Positions 18,335 through 27,695 of a stretch of DNA of 64,000 nt are shown in pieces. The notes beneath the pieces were generated by a model that searched no databases, was not told the origin of the DNA, and saw nothing but the letters and a program-made list of their open reading frames with translations. This DNA is from Mycobacterium sp. URHB0044 (GTDB lineage Bacteria; Actinomycetota; Actinomycetes; Mycobacteriales; Mycobacteriaceae): the NCBI RefSeq assembly GCF_000620625.1, contig NZ_JIAW01000003.1, positions 372,001 through 436,000 on the forward strand, read 5' to 3'. Position 1 is the stretch's first letter. Each line of letters starts with the position of its first letter. The translations under genes were made by a program, and so were the position numbers.

Positions 18335-19342
18335 TCAGACCGGCATCCGCCGGTTGATCACCAGCGCCGCGATGGCCGAGAGCGCGAGGACCGCAACGCC
18401 AAGCCGCAGCCAACCCGCGCTTGCCTCGCCGCGGACCGTCTCGTAGCCGATCTGGTCCTGCAGTGACTTGTAGACGTCCTCGAGCTGCTTGAGGTCGGAC
18501 GCCGAATAGGCGGTGCCCCCGGAGAGCTGCGCGACCTGCTTCATCGTGGTGTCGTCGACGGGCACCGGCACCTGGCTGCCGTCGACGGTGACGGTGCCGT
18601 CGGGCGTGCCGAACGTGATGGTCGAGATCGGGATGCCCTGATCGTGCGCGGCGCGTGCCGCCGTGAACGCTCCGCGCGGGTTGTTCGGGTTCGACGGGCT
18701 GGTCTCCTTGCCGTCGGAGAACAGGATGATGCGCGCGGGCGGCGGCGTGTCACCCCCACCGATCACCGCGCCGACGGTCGAGATCGCTTGCAGCGCAGCG
18801 AAGATCGCCTCACCAGTCGCGGTCCGTTCGGAGACCTGCATCTTGTCGATGGCGATCTTGGTGGCGTCGTGGTTGGTGGTCGGCGAGCTCAGCATCGTGG
18901 GATTTGCGGCGAACGAGATCAGGCCGAGGTTGACGCCCGCCGTCAGATCGCCTGCGAACTTCTTGGCAGCCTCCTGCGCGGCCTTCATCCGACTGGGCGG
19001 CACGTCGGTGGCGTCCATCGACGTCGACACGTCCATGACGAGCATGACGACCGCGCGGTTGCGGGGAATCTTGCGGTCCAGCGACGGTCCCGCCATCGCG
19101 ATGGTGAGGAACACCAGGGCGAGCGCCAGCAGAACGGCAGGCAGGTGGCGCCACCGGCTGGCGCGCTGCGGCGAGACGCTGACGATCATCTCGGAGTCGG
19201 CGAACCGTGACAGCCGCTGCCGGCGGGACCGCAGCACGCCGAGGTAGAGCAAGACCAGACCCGCGACGGGGATGAGGAACAAGAAGAACCACGCATGCGC
19301 GAACGCCGACAGCGGCATTGGCCCCAAGACGGGCAGATTCAC
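18335..19342 (-). CDS. Membrane protein with von Willebrand factor A domain (BatA/Rv1481-like)
   Basis: 335 residues from GTG 19342, preceded by GAAGGGA; upstream in-frame codons give a non-membrane extension unlike the family. Two membrane helices (about 12-34 and 65-84) precede a VWA domain with the metal site DVSTSMD (104-110) and [12 protein letters not shown], and a C-terminal helix (about 308-330) is followed by NRRMPV. It closely resembles Rv1481. In other bacteria such proteins work with MoxR ATPases in envelope or complex-assembly tasks; no moxR gene is adjacent here, so this may be a stray paralogue of the usual cluster. The DKNYY lipoprotein follows within 24 bases. Confidence 0.85.
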   Translation of the reverse strand: MNLPVLGPMPLSAFAHAWFFLFLIPVAGLVLLYLGVLRSRRQRLSRFADSEMIVSVSPQRASRWRHLPAVLLALALVFLTIAMAGPSLDRKIPRNRAVVMLVMDVSTSMDATDVPPSRMKAAQEAAKKFAGDLTAGVNLGLISFAANPTMLSSPTTNHDATKIAIDKMQVSERTATGEAIFAALQAISTVGAVIGGGDTPPPARIILFSDGKETSPSNPNNPRGAFTAARAAHDQGIPISTITFGTPDGTVTVDGSQVPVPVDDTTMKQVAQLSGGTAYSASDLKQLEDVYKSLQDQIGYETVRGEASAGWLRLGVAVLALSAIAALVINRRMPV

Positions 19343-19448
19343 TGGTGTCCCTTCGCCGAGCCACGTTGACCCTAGAGCCGAGGGTACAAAGGTGCACCGC
19401 TGGGCACTCGCACAGCGGGTCGCTGACCGCGGAACATAGACTTCAGCT

Positions 19449-20606
19449 GTGCGTGACGTTCTCGACGAGCTGCTGGCGGTGTGGCGCGCCGGCGGTACGG
19501 CCGGCCTGGCCACCGTGGTGCGCACCATGAAGTCCGCACCCCGCGCGCCGGGCGCCGCCATGGTGGTCTCCCCCGACGGATCGGTGGCCGGCTCGGTGTC
19601 GGGCGGTTGCGTGGAGGCCGCGGTCTACGAGCTGGCCGGCGAGGTCGTGCAGACGGGACGGCCCCAGCTGCAGCGCTACGGCATCACCGACGACGACGCG
19701 TTCGCCGTCGGCCTGACTTGCGGCGGCATCATCGACATCTTCGCCGAGCCGGTGTCGCGGACGTCCTTCCCGCAGTTGGACGCGGTGGCAGACGACATCG
19801 CCATGCACCGCCCGGTCGCGGTGGCCACGGTCATCGCCCACCCCGACGCCGACCGGGTGGGCCGCCGCCTCGTCATCGGCGAGTCCAGCGCCGACGGCTC
19901 CCTCGGTTCAGCCCGCGCGGACGACGCGGTGGCCGACGATGCCCGCGGCCTGCTCGCCGCCGGACGCACCGGCGTGCTCACCTACGGTCCCGACGGCGAA
20001 CGTCAGGGCGAGGGCATGGAGGTCTTCGTCGCAGGCCATGCGCCGCGGCCCCGGATGATCGTCTTCGGCGCCATCGACTTCGCCGCCGCGCTCACCCGTC
20101 AGGCCGCCCTGCTCGGTTATCGCGTCACGGTGTGCGACGCGCGTCCGGTGTTCGCGACGCCCGCCCGCTTTCCGGCCGCGGACGAAGTGGTCGTCGACTG
20201 GCCCGACCGCTACCTCGCCGGGCAGCAGGCCGTCGGCGAGATCGACGCGCGGACCGTGATCTGCGTGCTCACCCACGACCCGAAGTTCGACGTGCCGGTC
20301 CTCGAGGTGGCGCTGCGGCTGCCGCGGGTTGGGTACGTCGGGGCGATGGGGTCGCGCCAGACGCACCTCGACCGTCTCGACCGGCTGCACGCGGTGGGCC
20401 TCACCGAGGCCGAGACCAGCGTGCTGTCCAGTCCCATCGGGCTCGACCTCGGCGCCCGCACGCCCGAGGAGACAGCGGTGTCGATCGTCGCCGAGATCAT
20501 CGCCCGGCGGTGGGGCGGCGGAGGCCGTCCGTTGACTGCGATCGACTCCCGAATCCACCACGACGCCGTTGAGATCGCCCCGGCCACCACCTCCGACGTG
20601 CGATAA
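19449..20606 (+). CDS. XdhC/CoxI family maturation protein
   Basis: 385 residues, GTG start. The N-terminal XdhC_CoxI domain contains [11 protein letters not shown] and GSVSGGCVE; the C-terminal Rossmann domain (from about 200) has [22 protein letters not shown] and ends with [20 protein letters not shown]. These proteins insert or sulfurate the molybdenum cofactor of xanthine dehydrogenase-type enzymes. It lies 111 bases before the large subunit gene of such an enzyme on the same strand, so this is very likely its dedicated chaperone. The product of Rv0376c is the M. tuberculosis counterpart in a similar cluster. Confidence 0.88.
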   Translation: MRDVLDELLAVWRAGGTAGLATVVRTMKSAPRAPGAAMVVSPDGSVAGSVSGGCVEAAVYELAGEVVQTGRPQLQRYGITDDDAFAVGLTCGGIIDIFAEPVSRTSFPQLDAVADDIAMHRPVAVATVIAHPDADRVGRRLVIGESSADGSLGSARADDAVADDARGLLAAGRTGVLTYGPDGERQGEGMEVFVAGHAPRPRMIVFGAIDFAAALTRQAALLGYRVTVCDARPVFATPARFPAADEVVVDWPDRYLAGQQAVGEIDARTVICVLTHDPKFDVPVLEVALRLPRVGYVGAMGSRQTHLDRLDRLHAVGLTEAETSVLSSPIGLDLGARTPEETAVSIVAEIIARRWGGGGRPLTAIDSRIHHDAVEIAPATTSDVR

Positions 20607-20657
20607 CGCCACTCTCCCTTTTTGCCACACGCCTTCTCTGTGTACGATAACGACACT
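20601..20657 (+). repeat. Direct repeat upstream of the molybdenum hydroxylase genes
   Basis: CGATAACGCCACT (20601-20613, overlapping the end of the xdhC-like gene) recurs as CGATAACGACACT at 20645-20657, a 12/13 match 44 bases apart. The location before the large-subunit start at 20718 makes an operator possible; no regulator is identified. Confidence 0.35.
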
Positions 20658-20717
20658 CGCGAAGTGTTGTGACGACCGCCACTTACACGCGAAAGTGATC
20701 GAGGGGGATCTCACGCC

Positions 20718-23048
20718 GTGACCGCCACCACGCAGTCCGCCGTCACCGCCCGCTATGCGGGCACCCGGGTAGCCCGCGTGGAGGACAACCGGCTGCTGAC
20801 CGGACGCGGAACCTTCGTCGACGACGTCGTCCGGCCGGGCATGCTGCACGCCTGCTTCGTGCGCAGCCCGTTCGCGCACGCCAGGATCAACGCGATCGAC
20901 GCGTCCGCGGCGCTGGCCCTGCCCGGCATCCACGCCGTGTTCACCGCGGCGGATCTCAATCCCGACGTCCGAGAGGCCTGGCACGCCGTCGTAGGCAAGG
21001 ACATGCCCGACACGCCGCGCCCACCACTGGCCGAGGCCGAGGTGAAGTTCGTCGGCGATCCGGTGGCGCTGGTGGTGGCCGACAGCCGCTACCTCGCCGA
21101 GGACGCCGTCGACCTGGTGGACGTCGACTACGACCCGCTGCCCGCGGTCGCCGACTTCCGCACCGCACTCGAGTCCGACGTCACCGTGCACGACGCCTAC
21201 CCCGACAACAACGCGGGCGGCATGGCGGGCGCGCCACCCGACGAAGAGGTCTTCGCCAGCGCGGCACACGTCGTCTCCGAGCACGTCTACCAACAGATGT
21301 ACGTGCCCGTGCCGATCGAGACCCGCGGCATGGTCGTCGAGTGGTCTTCTGCCAGTGAGGAACTCACCATCTGGGCGTCCTCGCAGACGCCGCACGAACT
21401 TCGCGCGTTCAGCGCGCGTCTGCTCGGCATCCCCGCCAACGGCGTTCGGGTCATCATGCGCGACACCGGCGGCGGGTTCGGCCAGAAGGTCGTCCCGATG
21501 CGGGAGGACATGTGCATCCTGCTGGCCGCCCGCAAGGTGCCCGGCGCGCTGAAGTGGATCGAGGACCGCCGCGAGAACCTCATGTCGGCGGGGCAGTCCC
21601 GGCACGTCGACGGCACCGCGCGGATGGCGTTCGACGCCGACGGCCGAATCCTGGCTGCCGACATCGACTTCGCGCAGGACGTCGGGGCCTATCCGACGCC
21701 CTACCCCGTGTTGACCACGGCGGCCATCGGCATGTTCTTCCCCGGCCCCTACCGCGTACCCAAGGCCAGCTTCTCGTACAAGACGGTGTTCTCGAACACC
21801 GCGGGCCTGCACGCCTACCGCGGACCCTGGCAATACGAAACCCTCACGCGCGAAATACTTCTCGACTGCGCCGCGCGAAAGATGGGCATGGACCCCGTCG
21901 AGCTGCGACGGATCAACATCCTGCGCGGCGACGAGATGCCCTACTTCAACGCCAACGGCATGCCGTATGACCACGTTGCCCCGGCCGACACGTTCGAGCA
22001 GGCCGTGAAGATCCTCGACCACGAGGGGTTCCGCAAGGAACAGGCGGATGCCCTGGCGCAGGGACGGTATCTCGGGCTGGGCTTCTCGGCCTACATCGAA
22101 CCGACCGCGTCCGCGCAGGGCTTCATGGCCACCGAGGGCGCGCGCATCCGCATGGAGGCGACGGGCAAGATCAACGTCTACGTCAACGGAGGGTCGAGCG
22201 GCAACAGCATCGAGACCACCGTCGTCCAACTCACCGCCGACGCACTCGGCGCAGACATCGACGACGTCGCGACCATCCAGGGCGACACCGCGGTGACGCC
22301 GTACGGCGCAGGCACCCAGGGCAGCCGCAGCGGGCCGATGACGGCAGGCGCGGTCGACGAGGCAGGCAGCATCCTGCGCGGGCGGGTCGTGGCGATGGCC
22401 GCGCACTATCTCGGCGTCGAGGAGTCCGACATCGAACTCGCCGGCTCGCGCGCGACGGCCACGTCGGCCCCCGACAAGAGCGTGAGCTTCGCCGACCTGG
22501 CCTATCGCGCCTACTACGAGCCGCAGCAGCTCGCGCCCGGCATGGCGGCCACCCTGGAGGCAACCGCTCAGTTCACCTCGAAGGAATTCGTGCACTGGGC
22601 CAACGCCACTCACGCCTGCACGTGCGAGGTGGACGTGGAAACCGGCCACGTCACGCTGACCCGCTACATCGTCAGCGAGGACGTCGGGCCGATGATCAAC
22701 CCCAACGTCGTCGAAGGCCAGGTCGCCGGTGGCACTGTCCAGGGCATCGGGGGTGCGCTGCTGGAGAACCTCGCCTACGACGCCGACGGCAACCCACTCG
22801 CGTCGACGTTCGTCGACTACCTGCTGCCGACGGCCACCGAGGTGCCCGCCATCGAATTCGGCCACGTCGAGATCCCCGGCCCCGGCATCGGTGGTTACAA
22901 GGGCGCGGGCGAGGGCGGCGCCATCGGGTCGACGCCTGCCGTCATCAACGCCATCAACGACGCGCTGGCACCGCTCGGCGTGACGATCACGCAGCTGCCC
23001 GCCAGCCCCGCGCACATCGTCGAACTGATCGAGGGAAAGGACCACTAG
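20718..23048 (+). CDS. Molybdenum hydroxylase large subunit (CoxL-like, substrate unknown)
   Basis: 776 residues, GTG start. An N-terminal hammerhead domain (about 20-125) is followed by two cofactor-binding domains with GGGFGQKV and, near the end, GGYKGAGEGGAIG, which supplies the catalytic glutamate (about 731). It would bind molybdopterin cytosine dinucleotide and hydroxylate a carbon centre in the cytoplasm. The loop that defines true CO dehydrogenase (AYxCSFR) reads AYRGPWQ here (about 365-371), so carbon monoxide oxidation is not expected. With the 3' neighbours it makes an L-G-M-S gene set; M. tuberculosis Rv0373c is similar. Electron acceptor and substrate are not predictable. Confidence 0.88.
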   Translation: MTATTQSAVTARYAGTRVARVEDNRLLTGRGTFVDDVVRPGMLHACFVRSPFAHARINAIDASAALALPGIHAVFTAADLNPDVREAWHAVVGKDMPDTPRPPLAEAEVKFVGDPVALVVADSRYLAEDAVDLVDVDYDPLPAVADFRTALESDVTVHDAYPDNNAGGMAGAPPDEEVFASAAHVVSEHVYQQMYVPVPIETRGMVVEWSSASEELTIWASSQTPHELRAFSARLLGIPANGVRVIMRDTGGGFGQKVVPMREDMCILLAARKVPGALKWIEDRRENLMSAGQSRHVDGTARMAFDADGRILAADIDFAQDVGAYPTPYPVLTTAAIGMFFPGPYRVPKASFSYKTVFSNTAGLHAYRGPWQYETLTREILLDCAARKMGMDPVELRRINILRGDEMPYFNANGMPYDHVAPADTFEQAVKILDHEGFRKEQADALAQGRYLGLGFSAYIEPTASAQGFMATEGARIRMEATGKINVYVNGGSSGNSIETTVVQLTADALGADIDDVATIQGDTAVTPYGAGTQGSRSGPMTAGAVDEAGSILRGRVVAMAAHYLGVEESDIELAGSRATATSAPDKSVSFADLAYRAYYEPQQLAPGMAATLEATAQFTSKEFVHWANATHACTCEVDVETGHVTLTRYIVSEDVGPMINPNVVEGQVAGGTVQGIGGALLENLAYDADGNPLASTFVDYLLPTATEVPAIEFGHVEIPGPGIGGYKGAGEGGAIGSTPAVINAINDALAPLGVTITQLPASPAHIVELIEGKDH

Positions 23049-23050
23049 AC

Positions 23051-23668
23051 GTGGAGCTGCACAACGAATTCCGGGTCGCGGTGCCCGCGGCGAAGACGTG
23101 GGAGGTGCTCACCGACGTCTCGCGCGTCGCTCCCTGCCTGCCTGGCGCCACGCTGCTCTCGGTCGACGGCGACCAGTTCACCGGCGCGGTCAAGGTCAAG
23201 GTCGGCCCGATCACCGTGTCCTACCAGGGCGAAGCGGCCTTCCAGGAGAAGGACGCCACCGCCCAGCGCATGGTGCTCAGGGCCAATGGCAAGGAGACCC
23301 GCGGCAACGGCAACGCGGCAGCCGTCGTCACCGCACAGCTCAAGGACGAGGGTGACGCCACCACCGTGGTCATCACCACCGACCTGACCATCTCCGGCAA
23401 GGCCGCGCAGTTCGGCAGGGGTGTGCTCGCCGACGTCGCGGCCAACCTGATCGGCCAGTTCGCCAAGCGGCTGGAGGCCGACCTGCTCGGCGGCGCACCC
23501 GGTGAAACCGTCTCGGCGGCAACCCAACTCACCGAGCCCTCCACCGCCGGAGACTCCGTGAACCTCGTCAAGGTGATGGCCGTGCCCATCGCCAAACGCG
23601 CCGCGCCGGTGGTGGCCGCTGCGGTGGCGGCCGGCGCCGTCGGCTACCTGCTGGGTAGGCGGGCGTGA
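23051..23668 (+). CDS. CoxG/SRPBCC family protein with C-terminal membrane anchor
   Basis: 205 residues from GTG 23051, two bases after the large subunit stop. The N-terminal 150 residues have the SRPBCC shape of CoxG: ELHNEFRVAVPAAKTWEVL, PCLPGATL and VGPITVSYQGEA. The C-terminus is a hydrophobic Ala/Val helix ending in GYLLGRRA, which would anchor it to the membrane. In Oligotropha, CoxG recruits CO dehydrogenase to the membrane, so this protein probably tethers the neighbouring enzyme near the respiratory chain. The frame continues upstream within the large subunit gene but only as an out-of-frame shadow. Confidence 0.85.
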   Translation: MELHNEFRVAVPAAKTWEVLTDVSRVAPCLPGATLLSVDGDQFTGAVKVKVGPITVSYQGEAAFQEKDATAQRMVLRANGKETRGNGNAAAVVTAQLKDEGDATTVVITTDLTISGKAAQFGRGVLADVAANLIGQFAKRLEADLLGGAPGETVSAATQLTEPSTAGDSVNLVKVMAVPIAKRAAPVVAAAVAAGAVGYLLGRRA

Positions 23669-23683
23669 AGTGAAGGCTCAATC

Positions 23684-24565
23684 GTGAAAGCGGCGAACTT
23701 CGCCTACCACCGCCCCGACACCGTCGCCGAAGCGGTGGGGTTGCTCGGCCAGTACGGCGACGACGCGAAGATCCTGGCAGGCGGGCAGAGCCTGGTACCG
23801 ATGCTGGCCATGCGGCTGACGTTCTTCGACAACCTCATCGACGTCTCGCGGGTGAGCGAACTTCAGGGCATCGATCTCGAGGGCGACGAGATCCGCGTCG
23901 GGGCGGCCACCCCGCATGCCTTCGTCGGCATGGACGACGAGGTGGCCGACTCCGTGCCGCTGCTGACCCTGGCCACACCGCACATCGGGCACTTCCAGAT
24001 CCGCACCCGGGGCACGCTCGGCGGTGCGATCGCCCACGCCGACCCCGCCGCGGAGTACGCCGCGGTGGCACTGGCACTCGACGCGTCCATCGAGGCCGAG
24101 TCGGCCCGTGGGCGCAGGCGCATCCCGGCAGCGGAGTTCTTCACCGGATTGTGGGAGACCGCACTGGCGCCCGACGAGATCCTGGTGGCCGTCCGCTTCC
24201 CGGTCTGGTCCGGCCGCTGCGGTTTCGGCGTCCAGGAATTCGCCCGCCGCCACGGCGATTTCGCGATCGCCGGCGCCACGGTGGCCGTCGAACTCGACGA
24301 CGACGACCGGGTGACACGGTGCGGCATCGGCCTGCTGGGCCTCGGTTCCACCCCGAAGCGGGCCACGCCCGCCGAGGACGCCGTCATCGGCAGGCCCGTC
24401 ACCGACGTCACCGCCGCAGAGGTCGGCACGCTGGCCATGTCGGGACTCGAGGACGTGCCGTCCGACCTACAGGGATCCGCGTCCTACCGCACCAGGGTCG
24501 GTGCGGCGATGGTGGCGCGGGCCTGGACCCAGGCCGTCGAATCCACGGAGGTGCGCGATGCATGA
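23684..24565 (+). CDS. Molybdenum hydroxylase FAD-binding subunit (CoxM-like)
   Basis: 293 residues, GTG start. The FAD-binding domain carries the two loops typical of the medium subunit: AGGQSLVPM (about 32-40) and TRGTLGGAIAHADPAAE (about 108-124). The C-terminal domain closes with the family signature near GLLGLGSTPKRA. It passes electrons from the iron-sulfur subunit to quinone, NAD or another acceptor. Its stop overlaps the start of the small subunit by 8 bases. Confidence 0.9.
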   Translation: MKAANFAYHRPDTVAEAVGLLGQYGDDAKILAGGQSLVPMLAMRLTFFDNLIDVSRVSELQGIDLEGDEIRVGAATPHAFVGMDDEVADSVPLLTLATPHIGHFQIRTRGTLGGAIAHADPAAEYAAVALALDASIEAESARGRRRIPAAEFFTGLWETALAPDEILVAVRFPVWSGRCGFGVQEFARRHGDFAIAGATVAVELDDDDRVTRCGIGLLGLGSTPKRATPAEDAVIGRPVTDVTAAEVGTLAMSGLEDVPSDLQGSASYRTRVGAAMVARAWTQAVESTEVRDA

Positions 24566-25034
24566 ACTGCCAGTTGCGGTTTCGGTCAACGGACGCGCCT
24601 ACGAGGGCGTCGTCGAGCCGCGCGTCACGCTCGCCGACTTCCTGCGCGAGAAGTGCGGACTGACCGGGACCCACCTCGGATGCGAGCACGGTGCGTGCGG
24701 CGCGTGCACGGTGCTGCTCGACGGTCAGGCGGTGCGGTCGTGCCTCATCTTCGCCGTCCAGGTGGACGGCCAGGAGGTGACCACCGTCGAGGGCATCGCC
24801 TCACCCGACGGTGAACTGTCGCCGGTGCAGGCCGCCATGCGGGACTGCCACGGCCTGCAGTGCGGGTTCTGCACGCCCGGCTTCGTCACGTCCATCACGG
24901 CGCTGCTGCGGGACAACCCGCAACCCTCCGATGCGGAGATTCGTGAGGGACTGTCCGGCAACTTCTGCCGCTGCACCGGCTATCAGGGCATCGTGAATGC
25001 AGTGCACCGCGCCGCGGAGACGATGCGCAGCTGA
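24558..25034 (+). CDS. Molybdenum hydroxylase 2Fe-2S subunit (CoxS-like)
   Basis: 158 residues from ATG 24558; the frame extends upstream but only as shadow inside the FAD subunit gene. The plant-ferredoxin-like domain has CGLTGTHLGCEHGACGACTVL, and the helical domain has CGFCTPGF and NFCRCTGYQG, giving ligands for two 2Fe-2S clusters. It carries electrons from the molybdenum centre to FAD. It is the last gene of the L-G-M-S series. Confidence 0.93.
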   Translation: MHELPVAVSVNGRAYEGVVEPRVTLADFLREKCGLTGTHLGCEHGACGACTVLLDGQAVRSCLIFAVQVDGQEVTTVEGIASPDGELSPVQAAMRDCHGLQCGFCTPGFVTSITALLRDNPQPSDAEIREGLSGNFCRCTGYQGIVNAVHRAAETMRS

Positions 25035-25125
25035 TTTGCCAGCGCCTGATCGACGTGCTCCGATGGTCATATCGGGTTTGCTGGCGTATTGTGGGCCCCT
25101 GCGTTGTCCGTGACAGGGGAGACAG

Positions 25126-25458
25126 ATGAGATCGAAGAACATCGTGGCTGCGGTCGTCGTCGCCATGGCAATCGGAACGGGCCTGACGACCGTCGCCGCC
25201 CCTGCGTACGCCGATCCTCAAGACGAGCAACTCGACCAGGCGTTCCTCAACGCGATTCGGGAGAAGGGCGTCCGGGTCGAAACCGACCGATCCGCCATCG
25301 CCCTCGCCCACTCCACCTGCGACCTGCTGCACCGCGGCGGCACGGTGAACGACGCCTTGCTCCACGTCAAGAACGCCACGAAGTGGTCGGTTGACGACGT
25401 CACTGCCTTCGCCGGGGTGGCCGTGTACGCCTACTGCCGCGACAAGACGCCGAAGTAG
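25126..25458 (+). CDS. DUF732 family small secreted protein
   Basis: 110 residues. A signal peptide ends near APAYADPQ. The mature part has the DUF732 pattern: DEQLDQAFLNAIREKGV, then CDLLHRGGT and YAYCRDKTPK, with two cysteines likely forming a disulfide. Many mycobacterial genomes carry numerous copies; none has a proven function. A short AG-rich run (GGGGAGACAG) precedes the ATG. The gene converges with the YdeI-like gene, leaving 3 bases between stops. Confidence 0.85.
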   Translation: MRSKNIVAAVVVAMAIGTGLTTVAAPAYADPQDEQLDQAFLNAIREKGVRVETDRSAIALAHSTCDLLHRGGTVNDALLHVKNATKWSVDDVTAFAGVAVYAYCRDKTPK

Positions 25459-25461
25459 GCT

Positions 25462-25896
25462 TTAGCCGCCAAGCTTCGCGACGACGGCGGCGATCCGGCG
25501 CGCCCGGGTCTCGGCCGCCTTGGCTCCCAACACCGATGTGACATGGGCCTTTTGGTGACTGAAGGACAGCTTCTCCCACGCCGCCGCCGTTTCCGGCGCT
25601 TCGTCGAGCGCCGCCCGCAGATCCGCGGGCACCTCGACGACCCGCGGCGCGGTGTCCAGCTCCAGTTCGACGTCGATGGCATCACCGCCGCCGATGCACG
25701 ACTCGCCGCGCCGCTCGGCGCTGAACGGGATCAGGTACTTCCCGCCCATCGGGGCGATCGTCGAGCGGTATTCGTAGCCGTTCACCGTGACCACGACCGG
25801 CGGTCGCTTGCCCGCTCCGAGCGCCTCCACGACGTCTGCGGGCACCTCGATTCCGGTGTTGTTTCCGGTCTGCAACATCGTGGTGGAGAACCTCAC
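25462..25896 (-). CDS. DUF1905 plus YdeI/OmpD-associated domain protein
   Basis: 144 residues from GTG 25896; an ATG six codons in (25878) is an alternative. The N-terminal DUF1905 barrel shows GIEVPADVVEALG and PPVVVTVNGYEYRSTI, then KYLIPFSAERR. The C-terminal YdeI-type segment has VPADLRAALDEAPETAAAWEKLSFSHQKAHV, rich in helix. Such proteins are small and cytoplasmic, sometimes linked to peptide resistance, without known chemistry. It is divergent from the dehydrogenase gene with a 36-base gap, so the two promoters must overlap. Confidence 0.8.
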   Translation of the reverse strand: MRFSTTMLQTGNNTGIEVPADVVEALGAGKRPPVVVTVNGYEYRSTIAPMGGKYLIPFSAERRGESCIGGGDAIDVELELDTAPRVVEVPADLRAALDEAPETAAAWEKLSFSHQKAHVTSVLGAKAAETRARRIAAVVAKLGG

Positions 25897-25932
25897 CGGG
25901 TCATTCTCAACCAGCCGGCGTAGAAGTGAAGC

Positions 25933-26823
25933 ATGGACATCGGATTCATCGGACTGGGCAACATGGGCGCCGGAATGGCCGCCAATCTGCTCAAGGCCGG
26001 ACATCACGTGACCGCCTACAACCGCTCCCAGGACAAGGTCGAAGCGCTCGCCGCACGAGGCGCGCGGCCCGCCCGCACCGTCGCCGAGGCCTGCGGCGGT
26101 TCTGTCGTGATCTCGATGCTCGCCAACGACGAGGCCGTCGAGGCCGTCACCTTCGGCGCTGGCGGCATCCTCGCGACACTGCCCGCAGCGGCGGTCCACG
26201 TGTCGTGCTCGACGATCAGCGTGGCGCTCGCCACCCGCCTGAGCGCCGCCCACGCCGATGCCGGGCAGCGGTTCGTCGCGGCGCCGGTGTTCGGCAGGCC
26301 CGAGGCGGCCGCAGCCGCGAAGCTGTTCGTCGTCGCCGCCGCTGAAGATGCGGTGCTGCAAGCGGTTTCACCGGTGTTCGATGCGATCGGCCAGCGCACC
26401 TTCGTGGTGTCCGACGACCCCAAGGCGGCCAGCCTGGTGAAACTCAGCGGCAACTTCCTCATCGCCTCGGTCATCGAGTCGCTCGGCGAGGCGATGGCAC
26501 TCGTCGGCAAGGCCGGGGTCGACAAGTCGCAGTACCTCGAGTTACTCACTTCGACGCTGTTCGGGGCACCCGTCTACCAGACGTATGGCGGCATGATCGC
26601 CCGCGACGAGTTCGAACCGGCGGGCTTCGCGGCGACGCTCGGACTCAAGGACGTGCGGTTGGCGCTGGAAGCCGGCGAGGATCTGCAAGTGCCGCTTCCC
26701 ATCGCCAGCCTGCTGCGCGACCGCTTCCTCACCCTGTTGGCGCACGGCGGCGGGGAGTTGGACTGGTCGGCCGTCGGCGCGTTGAGCGCATGGGAGGCCG
26801 GCGGCAAGAGCCCTGTCGGTTAA
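25933..26823 (+). CDS. NAD(P)-dependent beta-hydroxyacid dehydrogenase (HIBADH family)
   Basis: 296 residues. The Rossmann domain opens with IGFIGLGNMGAGMAANLLKAGH; the substrate-binding motif is FVAAPVFGRPEAAAAAKL and the catalytic lysine lies in SLVKLSGNFLIAS (about 171). The C-terminal helical domain ends in LTLLAHGGGELDWSAVGAL. The family oxidises 3-hydroxyisobutyrate or related acids, or reduces imines; here the classic DGPVSGG loop is altered to APVFGRPE, which points to the imine-reductase or glyoxylate-reductase-like side of the family. The stop overlaps that of the convergent SDR gene by 4 bases. Confidence 0.82.
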   Translation: MDIGFIGLGNMGAGMAANLLKAGHHVTAYNRSQDKVEALAARGARPARTVAEACGGSVVISMLANDEAVEAVTFGAGGILATLPAAAVHVSCSTISVALATRLSAAHADAGQRFVAAPVFGRPEAAAAAKLFVVAAAEDAVLQAVSPVFDAIGQRTFVVSDDPKAASLVKLSGNFLIASVIESLGEAMALVGKAGVDKSQYLELLTSTLFGAPVYQTYGGMIARDEFEPAGFAATLGLKDVRLALEAGEDLQVPLPIASLLRDRFLTLLAHGGGELDWSAVGALSAWEAGGKSPVG

Positions 26824-27659
26824 CCCACCACGCCGCGCAGCGCGTCGGCGCCGAACACCGGCTCGAGCATCGCCGACATGTCGGGCCCGCGCCGCAGGCC
26901 GTGTCCGCCATCGACATTGATCACCTGGCCGGTGATCCAGCCGGACAGATCGCTGAGCAGGAACACCGCGGTGTTGGCGATGTCCTCGACCTCACCGGGC
27001 CGCGGCAACGGGGTGCAGCTGGCGTAGTCGCCGCTGATCTCCGGCGAATCCAGAATGGGCGCAACCATATCCGTGCGAATGAGCCCCGGCCGGATGCAGT
27101 TGACCCGCACCCAGGAGGCACCCAGCTCGTCGGCCGCCAGCATCATCAGGTGATCGAGCGCGGACTTGCCGACGCCGTAGGCGCCGAACCACCGGTGGGT
27201 GTTGCTGGCGGCGATGGACGAGATGCCGATGAACGAGCCGCCCCCGCCCCGCACCAATTCACGGGCGCTGTGCTTGAGCACGTACATGCTGCCGTTGACG
27301 TTCAGGTCGATGGTGCGCCGCCACGCGTCGGAGTCGACCTGGGTAATCGGTCCGATGGTCTCCGACCCGCCCGCGCAGTGCACGACGCCGTGCAACTGGC
27401 CATGCCACGCGGTGGTGGCCTCCACGACCGCGGCGACCTCGTCCTCGTTGGTGACGTCGGCGGGTTCGTAGCGCACCGAACCGGAGCCGTCGCCAGCGCC
27501 CGCCGTGATGTCGTCCGCGGCGGCGGACAGCCGATCGGCGTTGCGCCCCACGATCATCGCGTTGCCGCCCGCGGCCACCACCGCTGCCGCCACGCCCTTG
27601 CCTATCCCACTGCCACCGCCAGTGACGAGGATGGTCCGTTCCGCCAACGAAAGCTGCAC
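26820..27659 (-). CDS. Short-chain dehydrogenase/reductase with upstream KstR-like box
   Basis: 279 residues, GTG start. Cofactor motif TGGGSGIGKG (14-23), NNAG replaced by HCAGG, catalytic Ser in GISSIAASN and YGVGKSAL giving Tyr/Lys. The cofactor loop NADRL favours NADPH (VGRNADRL). The C-terminus has INVDGGHGL typical of FabG-like classical SDRs. A KstR-like palindrome, TGGAACACGTTCTC, sits 37 bases upstream of the start, so it may act on a sterol intermediate, though the gene lies 13 kb from the main locus. Substrate otherwise unknown. Confidence 0.85.
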   Translation of the reverse strand: MQLSLAERTILVTGGGSGIGKGVAAAVVAAGGNAMIVGRNADRLSAAADDITAGAGDGSGSVRYEPADVTNEDEVAAVVEATTAWHGQLHGVVHCAGGSETIGPITQVDSDAWRRTIDLNVNGSMYVLKHSARELVRGGGGSFIGISSIAASNTHRWFGAYGVGKSALDHLMMLAADELGASWVRVNCIRPGLIRTDMVAPILDSPEISGDYASCTPLPRPGEVEDIANTAVFLLSDLSGWITGQVINVDGGHGLRRGPDMSAMLEPVFGADALRGVVG

Positions 27660-27695
27660 CGCTGCCCCTTCGAGTAGTTCGAATGATCACAAAAC

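Noticed and set aside
19908..23045. Very long minus-strand frame (1045 codons) across the hydroxylase genes
   Set aside because: It is an antisense shadow rich in Arg, Gly and His; the plus strand carries five recognisable genes with cofactor motifs.
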